Assembly: GCA_023630585.1 (NCBI GenBank)
Contig: CM042553.1
Location: forward strand, 2,257,020-2,321,019
Direction: 5' to 3'
Source: Cranoglanis bouderius
Lineage: Eukaryota; Chordata; Actinopteri; Siluriformes; Cranoglanididae
DNA length: 64,000 nt
Under the pieces are notes generated by a model. It searched no databases. It saw only the letters and a list, made by a program, of their open reading frames with translations, and had not been told where the DNA came from. Positions 23,527 through 33,351 of the stretch are shown piece by piece (within the stretch, counting starts at the first letter, position 1; every line of letters begins with the position of its first letter). The position numbers were made by a program, and so were the translations under genes.

Positions 23527-24753
23527 GAGTCGTGCCTCTCGTCCTGTCTGTCCCTTGTAAGTACTATCTGATCCAGCAGGGGAAAACCTGGAGTGGTGCT
23601 CAGGCTTACTGCCAAGCTGAACACACTGACGTGGCTATCATTCAAAGTAATAAGGACATGGTCTGACTTCAGAATGAAGCACAGAGACAACAATTCAGTT
23701 CCAGTGCTTAGACTGATCTGTACAATAACATCAACAGCTGGAGCTGGTCCTTCAGAAATCAGCCACTGGGAAGTATGAGAAAGTTGCTTGTAGGACAGTC
23801 TGACAACTGGAAAGGAGCTGACGGTTGTGGTGCAACAAGTATGTGGGGTTGGTATGATAAAACATGTACCGATCAGTTCCCCTTTATGTGCTTCGATGGT
23901 AAGAAACAGCATGTGTTTAACATTTTGTCAGTAGAGAAGGTCGTCATTAAAACATTGTAGACTGTGTGTTCTCAGTGTTCCCATTAAACTTAACTGTGCT
24001 TTTAAATAGCAAAAATGATGAATACCGAACCTTAATAAGGAAAACAGACAAAAACACCTGATCTTTATGAACTTTTACATGTAGTGCACTTAGCATATAG
24101 TGTACTGGAGTTCTTCATGTGAACTTTATCTTGTACTCTGTATAACATTCTCTTTTAAGAATACATTTAACTTATAATGAACTTAAGTGGTAATCATGTT
24201 TTTTTTTTTTTATTCTCACATACACTACTATTGGAAATCAGAGGTACATTTACATCTCTTATACAATTACATGGTATGATGCTCAGGATTACTGCAGAAC
24301 ACATTATTATACAGATCTGACCAGTGCTAGAGATGCAACAGAACACTCAGTTATACAGGGACTGGTCTATGACTACACTTGGATTGGTCTGTTCAGAGAC
24401 ACCTGGAAGTGGACAGACCAAACCAACTTCTCTACCATCAGCTGGATGTCTGGAAACCCTTATAATAAACCAGGAACTGAAAACTGTGGTTATGTAAATA
24501 ACAGTCAGGCTGCTGATGCACTGTGCTCAAACATAATGCCTTTCTTCTTTTACTCAGGTGAGTTAAAGTTTCATTCAGTCTCGTATTTAGATAAATTTAA
24601 ACTACTTTTAGAATGTTTCTTTGTGTGTTCATGTTTGTGTTTGTATGTGTCTTCACATTTCTACATCGAGTAATCACGGGAAAACAACAAATCATGAGGG
24701 TGAAGGTGCGGGATGTGAATAATCCTGCAGTAAAGGCGGTCATCTTGGAGCAG
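23527..24753 (+). pseudogene. C-type lectin gene fragment (two CTLDs) with nonsense codons
   Basis: Exon 1 (23527-23898) follows the acceptor ctctcctgcacag and ends at gatg|gtaaga. It reads YYLIQQGKTWSGAQAYCQAE, then SNKDMV, and ends CTDQFPFMCFDG, a CTLD with paired cysteines. In-frame TGA at 23664-23666 and TAG at 23709-23711 interrupt it; no frameshift is needed. Exon 2 (about 24232-24557) encodes a second CTLD (ITWYDAQDYCRTHYTDL-like, YTWIGLFRDTWKWTDQTNFS, ENCGYVNNSQAADALC) and ends at tactcag|gtgag. Exon 3 (about 24671-24753) encodes GKQQIMRVKVRDVNNPAVKA, the short stalk exon seen in fish lectin-like receptors. Intact proteins would be secreted or membrane carbohydrate-binding immune proteins. 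The signal-peptide exon was not found; an RTE LINE lies immediately upstream. The phase between exons 1 and 2 is not clean, so an intermediate exon or error is possible. Confidence 0.75.
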
Positions 24754-24905
24754 GTGAGTCTCATCCTCCTCAACACTCCATTTATAATGTACGGACCTTA
24801 TAATGTACGAGTCTCCATCAAGCTCTGACACATAAACAGTGTATTGTAATCACAATCTGACAGTTTCTGTAGAAATTGTACAGTTTTCACAAGGGATTAG
24901 TGTCT

Positions 24906-25137
24906 TGTAGCGTCTGGACTGGATCAAACTGGTTGAATCAGCTCTAGACCCCAGCAAGAGCTTTTAACTTTTGCCCTCTCTAGGTAAATCACCAACCCGG
25001 TTCCAGCAAGTCTAAAAATCTCCACCACTCCTAAGTGACTTCAAAGGTCTCTTGGACTGACCCCCCCTTTCTCCAGGCACCAAGGGGCAATCTGGCCACA
25101 GACACCCCCTTTGTGGAATTTCGAATACACAAACTCA

Positions 25138-25170
<33 letters not shown>

Positions 25171-25740
25171 GACTCTTCCTGAATTTAATCCATAATTAAA
25201 CTATGCCAGAATATTATGTGATGTATTCCTGTGTGCATGCATGTTCGTCATGTGTAGTCAACCTAGTTATGATCTTTAGTTAGTTTAGAATAAGGTTAAA
25301 TGCCTATAACCATGTGTAAGGATACACCACTCTTTTAATGTCTTCCTACCCTATCGAATTTGGTCTTTAATTAATCCTCTCTTGGTGCCTTAATTGATGT
25401 AGTGTCTGGACTGGATCAAACTGGTCGAATCAGCTCTAGACCCCAGCAAGAGCTTTAAACTTTTGCCCTCTCTAGGTAAATCACCAAGTGACTTCAAAGG
25501 TCTCTTGGCCTGACCCCCTCTCTTTCTCCAGGCACCAAGGGACAATCTGGCCACATACACCCCGTTTGTGGAATGTCGAATATACAAAGTCACCCACACA
25601 CACACCCAGGACTCACACACACACCCAGGACTCACACACACACCCAGGACTCACACACACACATAACAGAACACTCCCTGAATTTAACCCATGATTAAAC
25701 TATGCCAGAATATTATATGATGTATTCCTGTGTGCATGCA
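24906..25740 (+). repeat. Direct repeat, two 345-bp copies
   Basis: Copy 1 (24906-25251) and copy 2 (25399-25740) both start tgtag(c/t)gtctggactgga and end tgatgtattcctgtgtgcatgca, separated by 147 bp. Copy 1 carries a (CA)n run (25137-25168). Copy 2 carries a 19-bp minisatellite based on cacccaggactcacacaca (25590-25665) and lacks a short segment. They could be partial LTRs or a segmental tandem duplication. Confidence 0.7.
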
Positions 25741-26411
25741 TTGTTTGATGACTGATGACTGATTGATGACTTATATTATGTTATGATAGGATGCATTATG
25801 TTATGCTTTTTTACTATGCTTTGTAGTAAAAATGGTAAAAATGCACCCCAAAGATGCAAATTAGGTTGTAAAGGGAGACAAATGAAACCTTCTCCCTCCC
25901 AAAATTCACATTCAGGATTCGTCAATTACCCAGAGGTGTGGACTGGCATGTCCTTAAAAGACAACGACACCCGTTCCTCACTCTCTTCTTCTTCACTTCT
26001 GCACTCATCTTTGCTTGATCTTCCTTGCAAAACGTGCTTTCAAGTTAACTCCATTCAAACTTCCTGCTAACGGCACGAAAGAAACCAATGAACTCCAGCT
26101 CACAAATGCGCCAAATCTCACACGCATCTTTAACTCAGCACGAAAACCATGCAAGTATTGTTCTCAATCAATCTCTAAACACGTCTTAAGCTTATGCCCC
26201 TATTTTAGGTGATGTGATTCTTTGCTGGTTTCAAGGTTAACTGTTTGTAAGTTTTGCCATTCTTATATCTTCACCCCTTTTCTTTCTTTACTTTCATTTT
26301 CCTGTATATATGTATTATTTGCTTAGATCTAGTTGTATGTATTCATAGTTTCGTCTATTAAAGTCTATTATTTTCACGCTTGATTGTCTCTGTTGCTGCT
26401 CATAGATCAGG
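25741..26411 (+). other. Non-coding, LTR-like 3' portion
   Basis: No convincing gene. At 26355-26411 the sequence ctattaaagtctattatttt followed by cacgcttgattgtctctgtt matches the complement of 17940-18000. ATTAAA at 26357 could act as a polyadenylation signal. The stretch is cut at 26411 by the LTR retrotransposon insertion and resumes at 30188. Confidence 0.35.
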
Positions 26412-27005
26412 TGTTATGTTAGCAGTAGGCAGAGGTGTCAGGATGCATGCGCTGGGGAAACGTCAGTTGATATTGAGAAGTCTATTTAAAAGAACACAGG
26501 AATCCACAACAAAAATGACAAACCATAATCCAGGCAGTGATCAAAAAAGGAGCAGGAATCCAAAAAGGGAATTAATCCACAATGGCAGTAATCAAAACAC
26601 AGGAAGAAATACACGAGGAAAGTAGGTGGTTTGGGAACCACGAACACAGAGCTACGAACTAGGAAACTATACTAACGCTAAACTATACGAATACTCCGCG
26701 AGGAAGTGAAAACAAACAGGGGTTTTTAACCACACACAAATCATACACCAAATCAAACACACCTGGAAACGATAATAACATTAAATGAACAAGAACCAAT
26801 GAGAACTAAGGAGGTGGAGACATGACATGAACAAAAACATGAGCACATGGGAGAACACGGGAGGCGGAGACATGACGTAACACAATAACAAAAACGCACA
26901 TGGCAGAGTTAAACAACACATGAGTCTTTATGAATGGCGCTGGAATGCACTCCGTGGAATGCGGAAGTAGGCTACTCTGTTCGCCGCGCAAGAGAAAACC
27001 TAACA
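26412..27005 (-). repeat. 3' LTR of the gag-only element
   Basis: 594 bp. In element sense a TATA-like ggttaaaaacc lies about 30 bp upstream of gcggagtattc (26689-26699, complement), the inferred transcript start. This copy retains the exact 11-nt match to the primer site beyond the 5' LTR. Confidence 0.9.
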
Positions 27006-27692
27006 GAGGCCCCCCATTAAGGCGTGGCTCCCGAAGTGCCGCAAGTTCCATCCACTTTGGTGGACCTGGGCCCCTGGGCAGGATCCTAACCTCTGCCCTC
27101 CAGGACCTGAGGCTGGTTATGTCCAGTGTCCCGTAACCAGAGCAGAGTGTGTCGGGTTTTCCTTGAGAACTTGGACGAGAACTTGGACGGATGCCTGGTC
27201 TGGATTTCGGAGCTGCGTGTGACCTGGTGCTGGGCCTGGATCTCGGAGCTGCGCGTGACCTGGTGCTGGGCAAGGGTCTCGGAGCTGCGCGTGACCTGGT
27301 GCTTGACCTGGAGCTCGGAGCTGCGCGTGACCTGGTGCTTGACACGGAGCTTGACCTGGTGCTTGACCCGGAGCTTGACCCGGAGCTTGACCTCGAACCA
27401 GGATCGGAGTCTGCTCTGGAAACAGGATCGGAGTCTGCTCTGGAACCAAGATCAGAGTCTGCTCTGGAACCAGGAACAGAGTCAGCTCTGGAACCAAGAT
27501 CGGAGTCAGCTCTGGTACCTGGATCAGAGAAAGGCTTGGAAACAGACTCGGAGAAAGGCTTGGAAACAGACTTGGAAACAAACTACGAGAAAGACTTGGA
27601 AACAGACTCCGAGAAAGACTCGGAAACAGAACAGAGAACTCAGTTAGACCGAAAACCATAGACAAAATCAAAAACTTGGTTGAAAACAGCAT
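27006..27692 (-). repeat. Low-complexity tandem-repeat tract downstream of gag
   Basis: Element-sense repeats of about 36 bp (built on the complement of ggagctgcgcgtgacctggtg) at 27200-27340 give way to 30-33-bp units (complement of gagtctgctctggaaccaaga) at 27400-27530 and cttggaaacagactcggag-like units to 27640. An open frame of 191 codons exists on the minus strand, but its Pro/Gln/Leu-repeat composition suggests expansion rather than a folded protein. The G-rich run complementary to gaggccccccatt (27006-27018) is positioned as a polypurine tract. Confidence 0.7.
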
Positions 27693-27693
27693 T

Positions 27694-29577
27694 TTAAATT
27701 GAATTGGAGACAGGGCTGGAGACAGAGGAGGAGACAGAGGAGTGAGCTGGGTTGGAAGCGGAGCTGGGAGTCAAATCAGCCTCCGAACTGAGAAGGAGAG
27801 CAAACACATATCCAGAAACTAAACCTATGTAGCTAGCTACGAAATCAGGAACTGGACTTGGAAATGAACTAGGAACTGGGCTAGGAACAGGGTCGGAACC
27901 TGGACTTGGACTTGGAACTGAACTATGAACTGGACTAGGAACAGGGCCGGAACCTGGACTTAGATCTGAAACTGAACTAGGAACTGGACGAGGAACTCGA
28001 CTGGAACTGGGAACGGGAGCAGGACTGGGGACCTGACGGGGAACCTGACGGGGAACCTGACTGAGAACTGGCTCAGAGATTGGCCTTGGAATAGGGCAAA
28101 AATCTGGACATGGACTGGGACATGGACTAGAATTAGGGCAGGAACCTGGACATGGACTGGGACATGGACTAGGACTCAGACAGGAACCTGAACATGGACT
28201 CAATTTTGCGCTAAAACATGGGCTACGACCTGGAACGGAGGTCATCCCTTGGACCTCGGACATGGACTGAGCTTGAGAAGAGGTCATCCCATGGACCTCA
28301 GACATGGACTGGGCTTGAGAACAGGCCATCCCTTGGGCCTCTGACATGGACAGGGCAGGAGTGGAGGTTTCTTCTCGAACCTCTGACGAGAACATGGCTT
28401 GGGCGGAGGTCTCCTCGTGGACCTCCGGTGTAAGCAGGCCAGGAGAGGAGGTTTCCTCTTGAATCTCTGGCTGCAACTCAGGGCTGGAGGTCGCCTTGTT
28501 AACCTCCAGAGGCAGCTCCACTGTGGAGGCCTTCTGCTGGGCCTCAGGCTGGAGCTCGGGGCTGGAGGTCACCATGTTAACCTCCCTGAGCAGCTCTGCT
28601 GTGGAGACCTTCTGCTGGGCCTCCGGCTGGAGCTCGGGGCTGGAGGTCGCCACGTTAACCTCCGGTTGTAGCTCCGTGGAGGAGACTTCCTGCTGGGTCT
28701 CCGGCTGGAGCTCAGGACTGGAGGTTGCCACGTTTACCTCCAGGGGCAGCTCTGCTGTAGAGACCTTCTGATGGGTCTCCTGCTGGAGCTCGGGGCTGGA
28801 GGTTGTCACGTTTACCTCCAGGGGCAGCTCTGCTGTGGAGACCTCCTGCTGGGCCTCCGGCTGGAGCTTGGGGCTGGAGGTCGCCATGTTAACCTTCAGG
28901 GGCGGCTCCGCTGTGGAGACCTCCTGCTGGGCCTCCGGCTGGAGCTCTGGGGTTGCCCGCCTGTGGAGCCGTTTGTGCACTCGCCAGCTGCCCTTAAAAC
29001 AGGTTTGTGAGCAGAAGTAGCTGCTCCTTCCTTCCTGTTTCCTGCAGGTGGGGCACTGGAGAATGGCTGGTCGGGTGCAGCCCTCGGTTGCACACTCCTG
29101 AGACTGGGGCTGAGAGGTGCAGGCCGCCACATTTGCCTGCTTCCTCTCATAGTATTCCAGGAACGACTGGCCAGGCTGATCGGGCAGGTGAACTTTGTTC
29201 AGAAATACGTTGAGGTCCAGCTCAAATTCCGCGCTCCCATGTTCACGAATCAGGAAATCCACGAAACCCGAAACTGTATATAGTTCTTGGTACCCACTGG
29301 CGAGGTGGATCTCCGCCAACCAGCGGGCTGAGCCAACTAAACGTGATAGGAGGAACCACGCCCATTGTTCCTCACTGGGTTTGGGGTCCTTTACACTACA
29401 GAAATACGTCTGGGCCTGCCAAAGGAAATGCTGGGGTTTAGTAGAAAAACCATTATAAGCAGAGGGTGGAAAAATGCAGGCCCACTGGGAGAAAGAGATC
29501 GAGTCCAGGGGAGGAACAAATATTGTGATGCGGCATGTCCCAAATTGTGGGACAATTTGGGATGTCGCTGCATCCAT
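27694..29577 (-). CDS. Gag-like protein with a METAP1-type C6H2 zinc finger
   Basis: A 627-residue open frame with no stops; the ATG lies only 17 bp after the 5' LTR. Residues 1-155 resemble the capsid-like part of Ty3/gypsy-type gag (PQHFLWQAQTYF, WLAEIHLASGYQELY, FLNKVHLPDQPGQSFLEYYE). Residues 162-205 form a finger with spacing C-x4-C-x7-C-x2-C-x10-C-x3-C-x7-H-x3-H and the strings LQCPTC, SYFCSQ and CFKGSW. This is the spacing and much of the sequence of the zinc finger at the N-terminus of methionine aminopeptidase 1, which associates with ribosomes. The usual gag CCHC knuckle is absent. Residues 211-370 are six to seven 26-residue repeats (ELQPEAQQEVSTAEL...), followed by a Ser/Pro/Cys-rich tail. 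I infer capture of a host METAP1 fragment in place of the nucleocapsid knuckle. The protein may package RNA or target ribosomes; that is speculation. Confidence 0.85.
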   Translation of the reverse strand: MDAATSQIVPQFGTCRITIFVPPLDSISFSQWACIFPPSAYNGFSTKPQHFLWQAQTYFCSVKDPKPSEEQWAWFLLSRLVGSARWLAEIHLASGYQELYTVSGFVDFLIREHGSAEFELDLNVFLNKVHLPDQPGQSFLEYYERKQANVAACTSQPQSQECATEGCTRPAILQCPTCRKQEGRSSYFCSQTCFKGSWRVHKRLHRRATPELQPEAQQEVSTAEPPLKVNMATSSPKLQPEAQQEVSTAELPLEVNVTTSSPELQQETHQKVSTAELPLEVNVATSSPELQPETQQEVSSTELQPEVNVATSSPELQPEAQQKVSTAELLREVNMVTSSPELQPEAQQKASTVELPLEVNKATSSPELQPEIQEETSSPGLLTPEVHEETSAQAMFSSEVREETSTPALSMSEAQGMACSQAQSMSEVHGMTSSQAQSMSEVQGMTSVPGRSPCFSAKLSPCSGSCLSPSPCPSPCPGSCPNSSPCPSPCPDFCPIPRPISEPVLSQVPRQVPRQVPSPAPVPSSSRVPRPVPSSVSDLSPGSGPVPSPVHSSVPSPSPGSDPVPSPVPSSFPSPVPDFVASYIGLVSGYVFALLLSSEADLTPSSASNPAHSSVSSSVSSPVSNSI

Positions 29578-29593
29578 AGTTGGCGGAGTATTC
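29578..29593 (-). promoter_or_regulatory. Primer-binding site, self-priming type
   Basis: In element sense the bases after the 5' LTR are gaatactccgccaact, followed by the gag ATG. They do not begin TGG as a tRNA-primed site would. Instead gaatactccgc is the perfect complement of gcggagtattc inside the LTR (26689-26699, minus), which sits about 30 bp downstream of a TATA-like box. This matches the Tf1/sushi mechanism, in which the 5' end of the transcript folds back to prime reverse transcription. Confidence 0.65.
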
Positions 29594-30187
29594 TGTTATG
29601 TTAGCAGTAGGCAGAGGTGTCAGGATGCATGCGCTGGGGAAATGTCAGTTGATATTGAGAAGTCTATTTAAAAGATCACAGGAATCCACAACAAAAATGA
29701 CAAACCATAATCCAGGCAGTGATCAAAAAAGGAGCAGGAATCCAAAAAGGGAATTAATCCACAATGGCAGTAATCAAAACACTGGAAGAAATACATGAGG
29801 AAAGTAGGTGGTTTGGGAACCACGAACACAGAGCTACGAACTAGGAAACTATACTAACGCTAAACTATACTAATACTCTGCGAGGAAGTGAAAACAAACA
29901 GGGGTTTTTAACCACACACAAATCATACACCAAATCAAACACACCTGGAAACGATAATAACATTAAATGAACAAGAACCAATGAGAACTAAGGAGGTGGA
30001 GACATGACATGAACAAAAACATGAGCACATGGGAGAACATGGGAGGTGGAGACATGACGTAACACAATAACAAAAACGCACATGGCAGAGGTAAACAACA
30101 CGTGAGTCTTTATGAATGGCGCTGGAATGCACTCCGTGGAATGCGGAAGTAGGCTACTCCGTTCGCCGCGCGAGAGAAAACCTAACA
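29594..30187 (-). repeat. 5' LTR of the gag-only element
   Basis: 594 bp, colinear with 26412-27005. Its copy of the transcript-start motif (29871-29881) has two changes relative to the primer-site complement, one of them a CpG-type transition. It drives minus-strand transcription. Confidence 0.9.
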
Positions 30188-30394
30188 TCATGTCACTTTA
30201 ACATTTTACTTTTCGCTACATGCTTTGTTCTGTTAGTACTAGAACAGGAGAATTATTCCTCTTGGCCAGAAGAATAATCTCCCCTTTAAAAGTGATACGA
30301 AGGTTACACTGTTGAGTTTGGTGGACAAACCGATTAGTCTCTTCGAATTTAATTCTAAAACTAGACTAAAGCTAATCCTACAAGCTGATCTAGA

Positions 30395-30396
<2 letters not shown>
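30188..30396 (+). repeat. Continuation of the LTR-like repeat interrupted at 26411
   Basis: It begins tcatgtcacttt...ttttcgctaca (the latter the complement of tgtagcgaaaa at 17377). It contains gaattattcctcttggccag similar to the 17.86-kb copy, and ends ctacaagctgatctagacc, which recurs at 33369-33388. No coding frame. Confidence 0.45.

Positions 30397-30468
<72 letters not shown>
30397..30468 (+). repeat. (TA)n microsatellite
   Basis: About 36 TA units, abutting a solo LTR on its right. Confidence 0.98.
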
Positions 30469-30472
<4 letters not shown>

Positions 30473-31370
30473 AGGTTTCCCCTTCTCTACTTCTCGCTAC
30501 ACGGCAAGGAGTAGCGAGTGTCATACTTCCGCATTCCATTGCGCGCATTCCAGCGCTATTCAAAAACTCTCCGATGGACGTTTGATTCATGAACTCTCAT
30601 TTTGTTTACCTCTGCCATGTGCGTTTATGTTCTCATGTATTCGTTCATGTCATGTCTCCTCCTGTGTTCCCCCATGTGCTTATGTTTTGGTCTGTGTCAT
30701 GTCTCCGCCTCCATAACACTTATTGATTCATGTTTGGCTCATTCATTCTGTGTAGTACGAGTTTCAGCTGTCATTGATTTGGACATGTGATTACATTATG
30801 TGTTTAAATACGCCGCTCCGTTTACGCTTCAGTGCAGAGTATTAGTTTAGCTTAGATGTGTTTAACCATGCGCGTTCTTCTTCCGTAGCTCGTCATTCGT
30901 GGTTTCCAGACCACCTTTCTAGCCTCGCGTTCTTTTTCCTTAGCTCGTCATTCGTGGTTTCCAGACCACCTTTCTAGCCTCGCTTTCTTTTTCCTTAGCT
31001 TGTCATTCATGGTTTCCAGATCACCTTTCTAGCCTCGCGTTCTTTTTCCTTAGCTCATAGTTCGTGGTTTCCAGACCACCATTCTAGCCTCGTGTTCTTT
31101 TTCCTTAGCTCATAGTTCGTGGTTTCCAGACCACCATCTAGCCTGGCGTGTATTTCCCTGTGTTTTCCAGATTTTCTACCAGTTGTGGATTACTGTGTTT
31201 CTTATTTGGATTATTCTACCTTTTTTGGATACCGGTGACATTCCTGTTTATGCATTTATGTTGAATGAAGTCTGTTATGTTTGTTATTGTCTAAAACTGT
31301 TCCTAATAAACTGACCACTTTCCCCTGCAAGTGCATCCTGCTTCTCTCCATTACCCCACGGGTCGTAACA
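30469..31370 (+). repeat. Solo LTR related to the gag-only element, with 55-bp VNTR
   Basis: It starts (t)attaggtttcc and ends gggtcgtaaca. Shared landmarks with the LTRs at 26412 and 56474 include acttccgcattcca, tttaaata (30803-30810) about 25 bp before gcagagtatt (30834-30843), and the closing aataaactgaccactttccc. Five copies of a 55-bp unit (tagctcgtcattcgtggttt...) fill 30886-31150. The target duplication is unclear because the left flank is (TA)n. Plus orientation, opposite to the full element. Confidence 0.8.
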
Positions 31371-31374
31371 TATA

Positions 31375-31928
31375 CAGGTGCATCTCAGTAAATTAGAATG
31401 TCGTGGAAAAGTTCATTTATTTCAGTAATTCAACTCAAATTGTGAAACTCGTGTATTAAATAAATTCAGTGCTCACAGACTGAAGTAGTTTAAGTCTTTG
31501 GTTCTTTTAATTGTGATGATTTTGGCTCACATTTAACAAAAACCCACCAATTCACTATCTCAACAAATTAGAATATTTCATAAGACCAATAAAAAAAACA
31601 TTTTTAGTGAATTGTTGGCCTTCTGGAAAGTATGTTCATTTACTGTACATGTACTCAATACTTGGTAGGGGCTCCTTTTGCTTTAATTACTGCCTCAATT
31701 CAGCATGGCATGGAGGTGATCAGTTTGTGGCACGGTGGTATGGAAGCCCAGGTTTCTTTGACAGTGGCCTTCAGCTCATCTGCATTTTTTGGTCTCCTGT
31801 TTCTCATTTTCCTCTTGACAATACCCCATAGATTCTCTATGGGGTTCAGGTCTGGTGAGTTTGCTGGCCAGTCAAGCACATCAACACCATGGTCATTTAA
31901 CCAACTTTTGGCAGTGTGGGCAGGTGTC
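31375..31928 (-). mobile_element. Tc1 element (CAGGTGCATCTCA family), one end plus transposase C-terminus
   Basis: The terminus caggtgcatctcagtaaatt follows a TA. About 200 bp of terminal repeat is followed by minus-strand coding for the transposase C-terminus (complement of ccccatagattctctatggg, encoding PIENLWG). This copy keeps the C-terminal region deleted from the copy at 37450. It is truncated near 31928. Confidence 0.8.
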
Positions 31929-33042
31929 GATTGTTCAGTTCAGTACGTTAACAGCCACAATATTTGTCTGACATTTTAGCCACTGTTAAGTGCTTAAAGT
32001 AAACTGCAGTTCATAATATTAAAATTGTGCCTGTGAAGACGATGAAATCTCATTTCAGCACATTTTAATATTGTCATCGCCTGTTAAGAACGAAGAAATC
32101 TTCTTTCAGCATGATAAAAGATTAGGGCTCCACGCCGATGGAACCGCCCATTTGGAGCAGCTAGCCACTAAGGCAACTGACTCCGAAAGGGTTTCAGGGG
32201 AAACCCAATTCTGACTCTGCAGTCTGGCTGTTGACATGCCTCACCTGAGTGCTGCCCAATTGTGCTAAGTCATAGCTGTTTGAGTGGTCTCACCGTGGTT
32301 CGGGGAAGACGAGGGGCCCAGGGCACAATGCAGTTGAGTGTTTGGGACCGTCAGGTAGGTTGGCCTCACCACTGATTCTCATCTGAGCAACCTCAATTCA
32401 CCCCAGGCATATTTAAAGGGCATAGAATCCATTCACTTATTATAAGCCATAGAGTGGTCATTTAAGTGTTTGGCCCATCCCCCTCTCTTAAGCCATACCA
32501 TCTCCCTAGGCATTATAACTCCACAGCGCCCCCACTCTGTCAGGCCTGTCATAAACCCTAGCCATGATAGTAAGCTTAGGTTTTCTGTTTCCCTCTATGT
32601 TTGCCTTTGCTCTTATCTTATATTATTTTGTTCTTTTTTTCTCTCCTTTAACTGTTTCGATTTAGTTTGTTCTGTTCTAGTTGCAGTTCTGTTGTGATTT
32701 GTTTCCTTCAGTTCATGTAAAGGCAGAGCCTATGAGAGCCATCAAGGAAAGCTGAATACTAGATTGACGACCCAGGCAGCCAGCATCATTAGATGACCCA
32801 CTAGGTTACTGCCTGTCAAAATCTCTATTTAGATCTGGCGCTCACCCACACAAATCGGCCCTTCCTGGCCATTTACGGCCAAAGACAATAGGTGCCTGGC
32901 CTACATCCCACTAACTGTCTGCACCAGTTAGTCAAATTCTCATGAACAGCGTACATAATCAAGTATTATTGTAGCTCGCTAATTCTGCACGGACTTGCAA
33001 TGGCCTTTGGTATTGTCTTTCTCTCGTCAACAGTGAGCCACT
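31929..33042 (+). other. Unassigned, possible retroelement leader
   Basis: There is no recognised gene in 1.1 kb. It is GC-balanced compared with its surroundings and leads without interruption to the gag-like ATG at 33043, so it may be a 5' leader. I could not identify an LTR boundary or a tRNA primer site. Confidence 0.25.
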
Positions 33043-33351
33043 ATGTCCCGATCATCCAGTCCCACCGCCCACTGGGACCACCTCGAGACCTGGCTGTGTG
33101 CCATGACCACTGCGTTCCTGCTCAAAGCCACTGGCGACCTACGGCACCTAAGCAGAGAGCAGCTGGATGACGACTTGAACAGACTGATGGCCCACGATCT
33201 GACCCAAAACTACAACCACAAAGAATGGGCCAAGATCATCGGGGGCCTTGCCCACAACCTCGTCGCCCAGGCACAACTAAGCAAAAAGATCATCAAACAT
33301 CTACCTGGAGCAAGAAGCAGCAGTGCTCAAGCTCCAGGCCGGGGTCTAAAA
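33043..33351 (+). pseudogene. Gag-like N-terminal fragment of an unidentified retroelement
   Basis: An open frame of about 100 codons begins MSRSSSPTAHWDHLETWLCA and continues SREQLDDDLNRLMAHDLTQN, with helical, charged composition resembling matrix/gag N-termini of fish endogenous retroelements. It is cut at about 33345, where sequence matching the LTR-like block (ctaaaactagattaaagc) begins, so no capsid or pol follows. Assignment to a retrovirus rather than another element is not certain. Confidence 0.35.

Larger units (their letters stand above)
26412..30187 (-). mobile_element. Complete two-LTR retrotransposon, gag-only, Tf1/sushi-like priming
   Basis: Two direct repeats of exactly 594 bp (26412-27005 and 29594-30187) flank 2.6 kb. 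Both have TG...CA ends (TGTTAGG...AACA in element sense). By eye about a dozen to fifteen bases differ between the LTRs, implying a recent insertion. The flanks tcagg (26407-26411) and tcatg (30188-30192) look like a decayed 5-bp target duplication. In element sense the order is 5' LTR, a 16-bp primer site, a 627-codon gag-like ORF, a low-complexity repeat tract, a G-rich polypurine-like run next to 27006, and the 3' LTR. No protease, RT or integrase is present, so mobilisation would need enzymes in trans. Confidence 0.9.

Noticed and set aside
27126..27661. Plus-strand Leu/Asp/Glu-rich repetitive ORFs
   Set aside because: They read through the tandem repeats of the minus-oriented retrotransposon. 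Low complexity and no homology.
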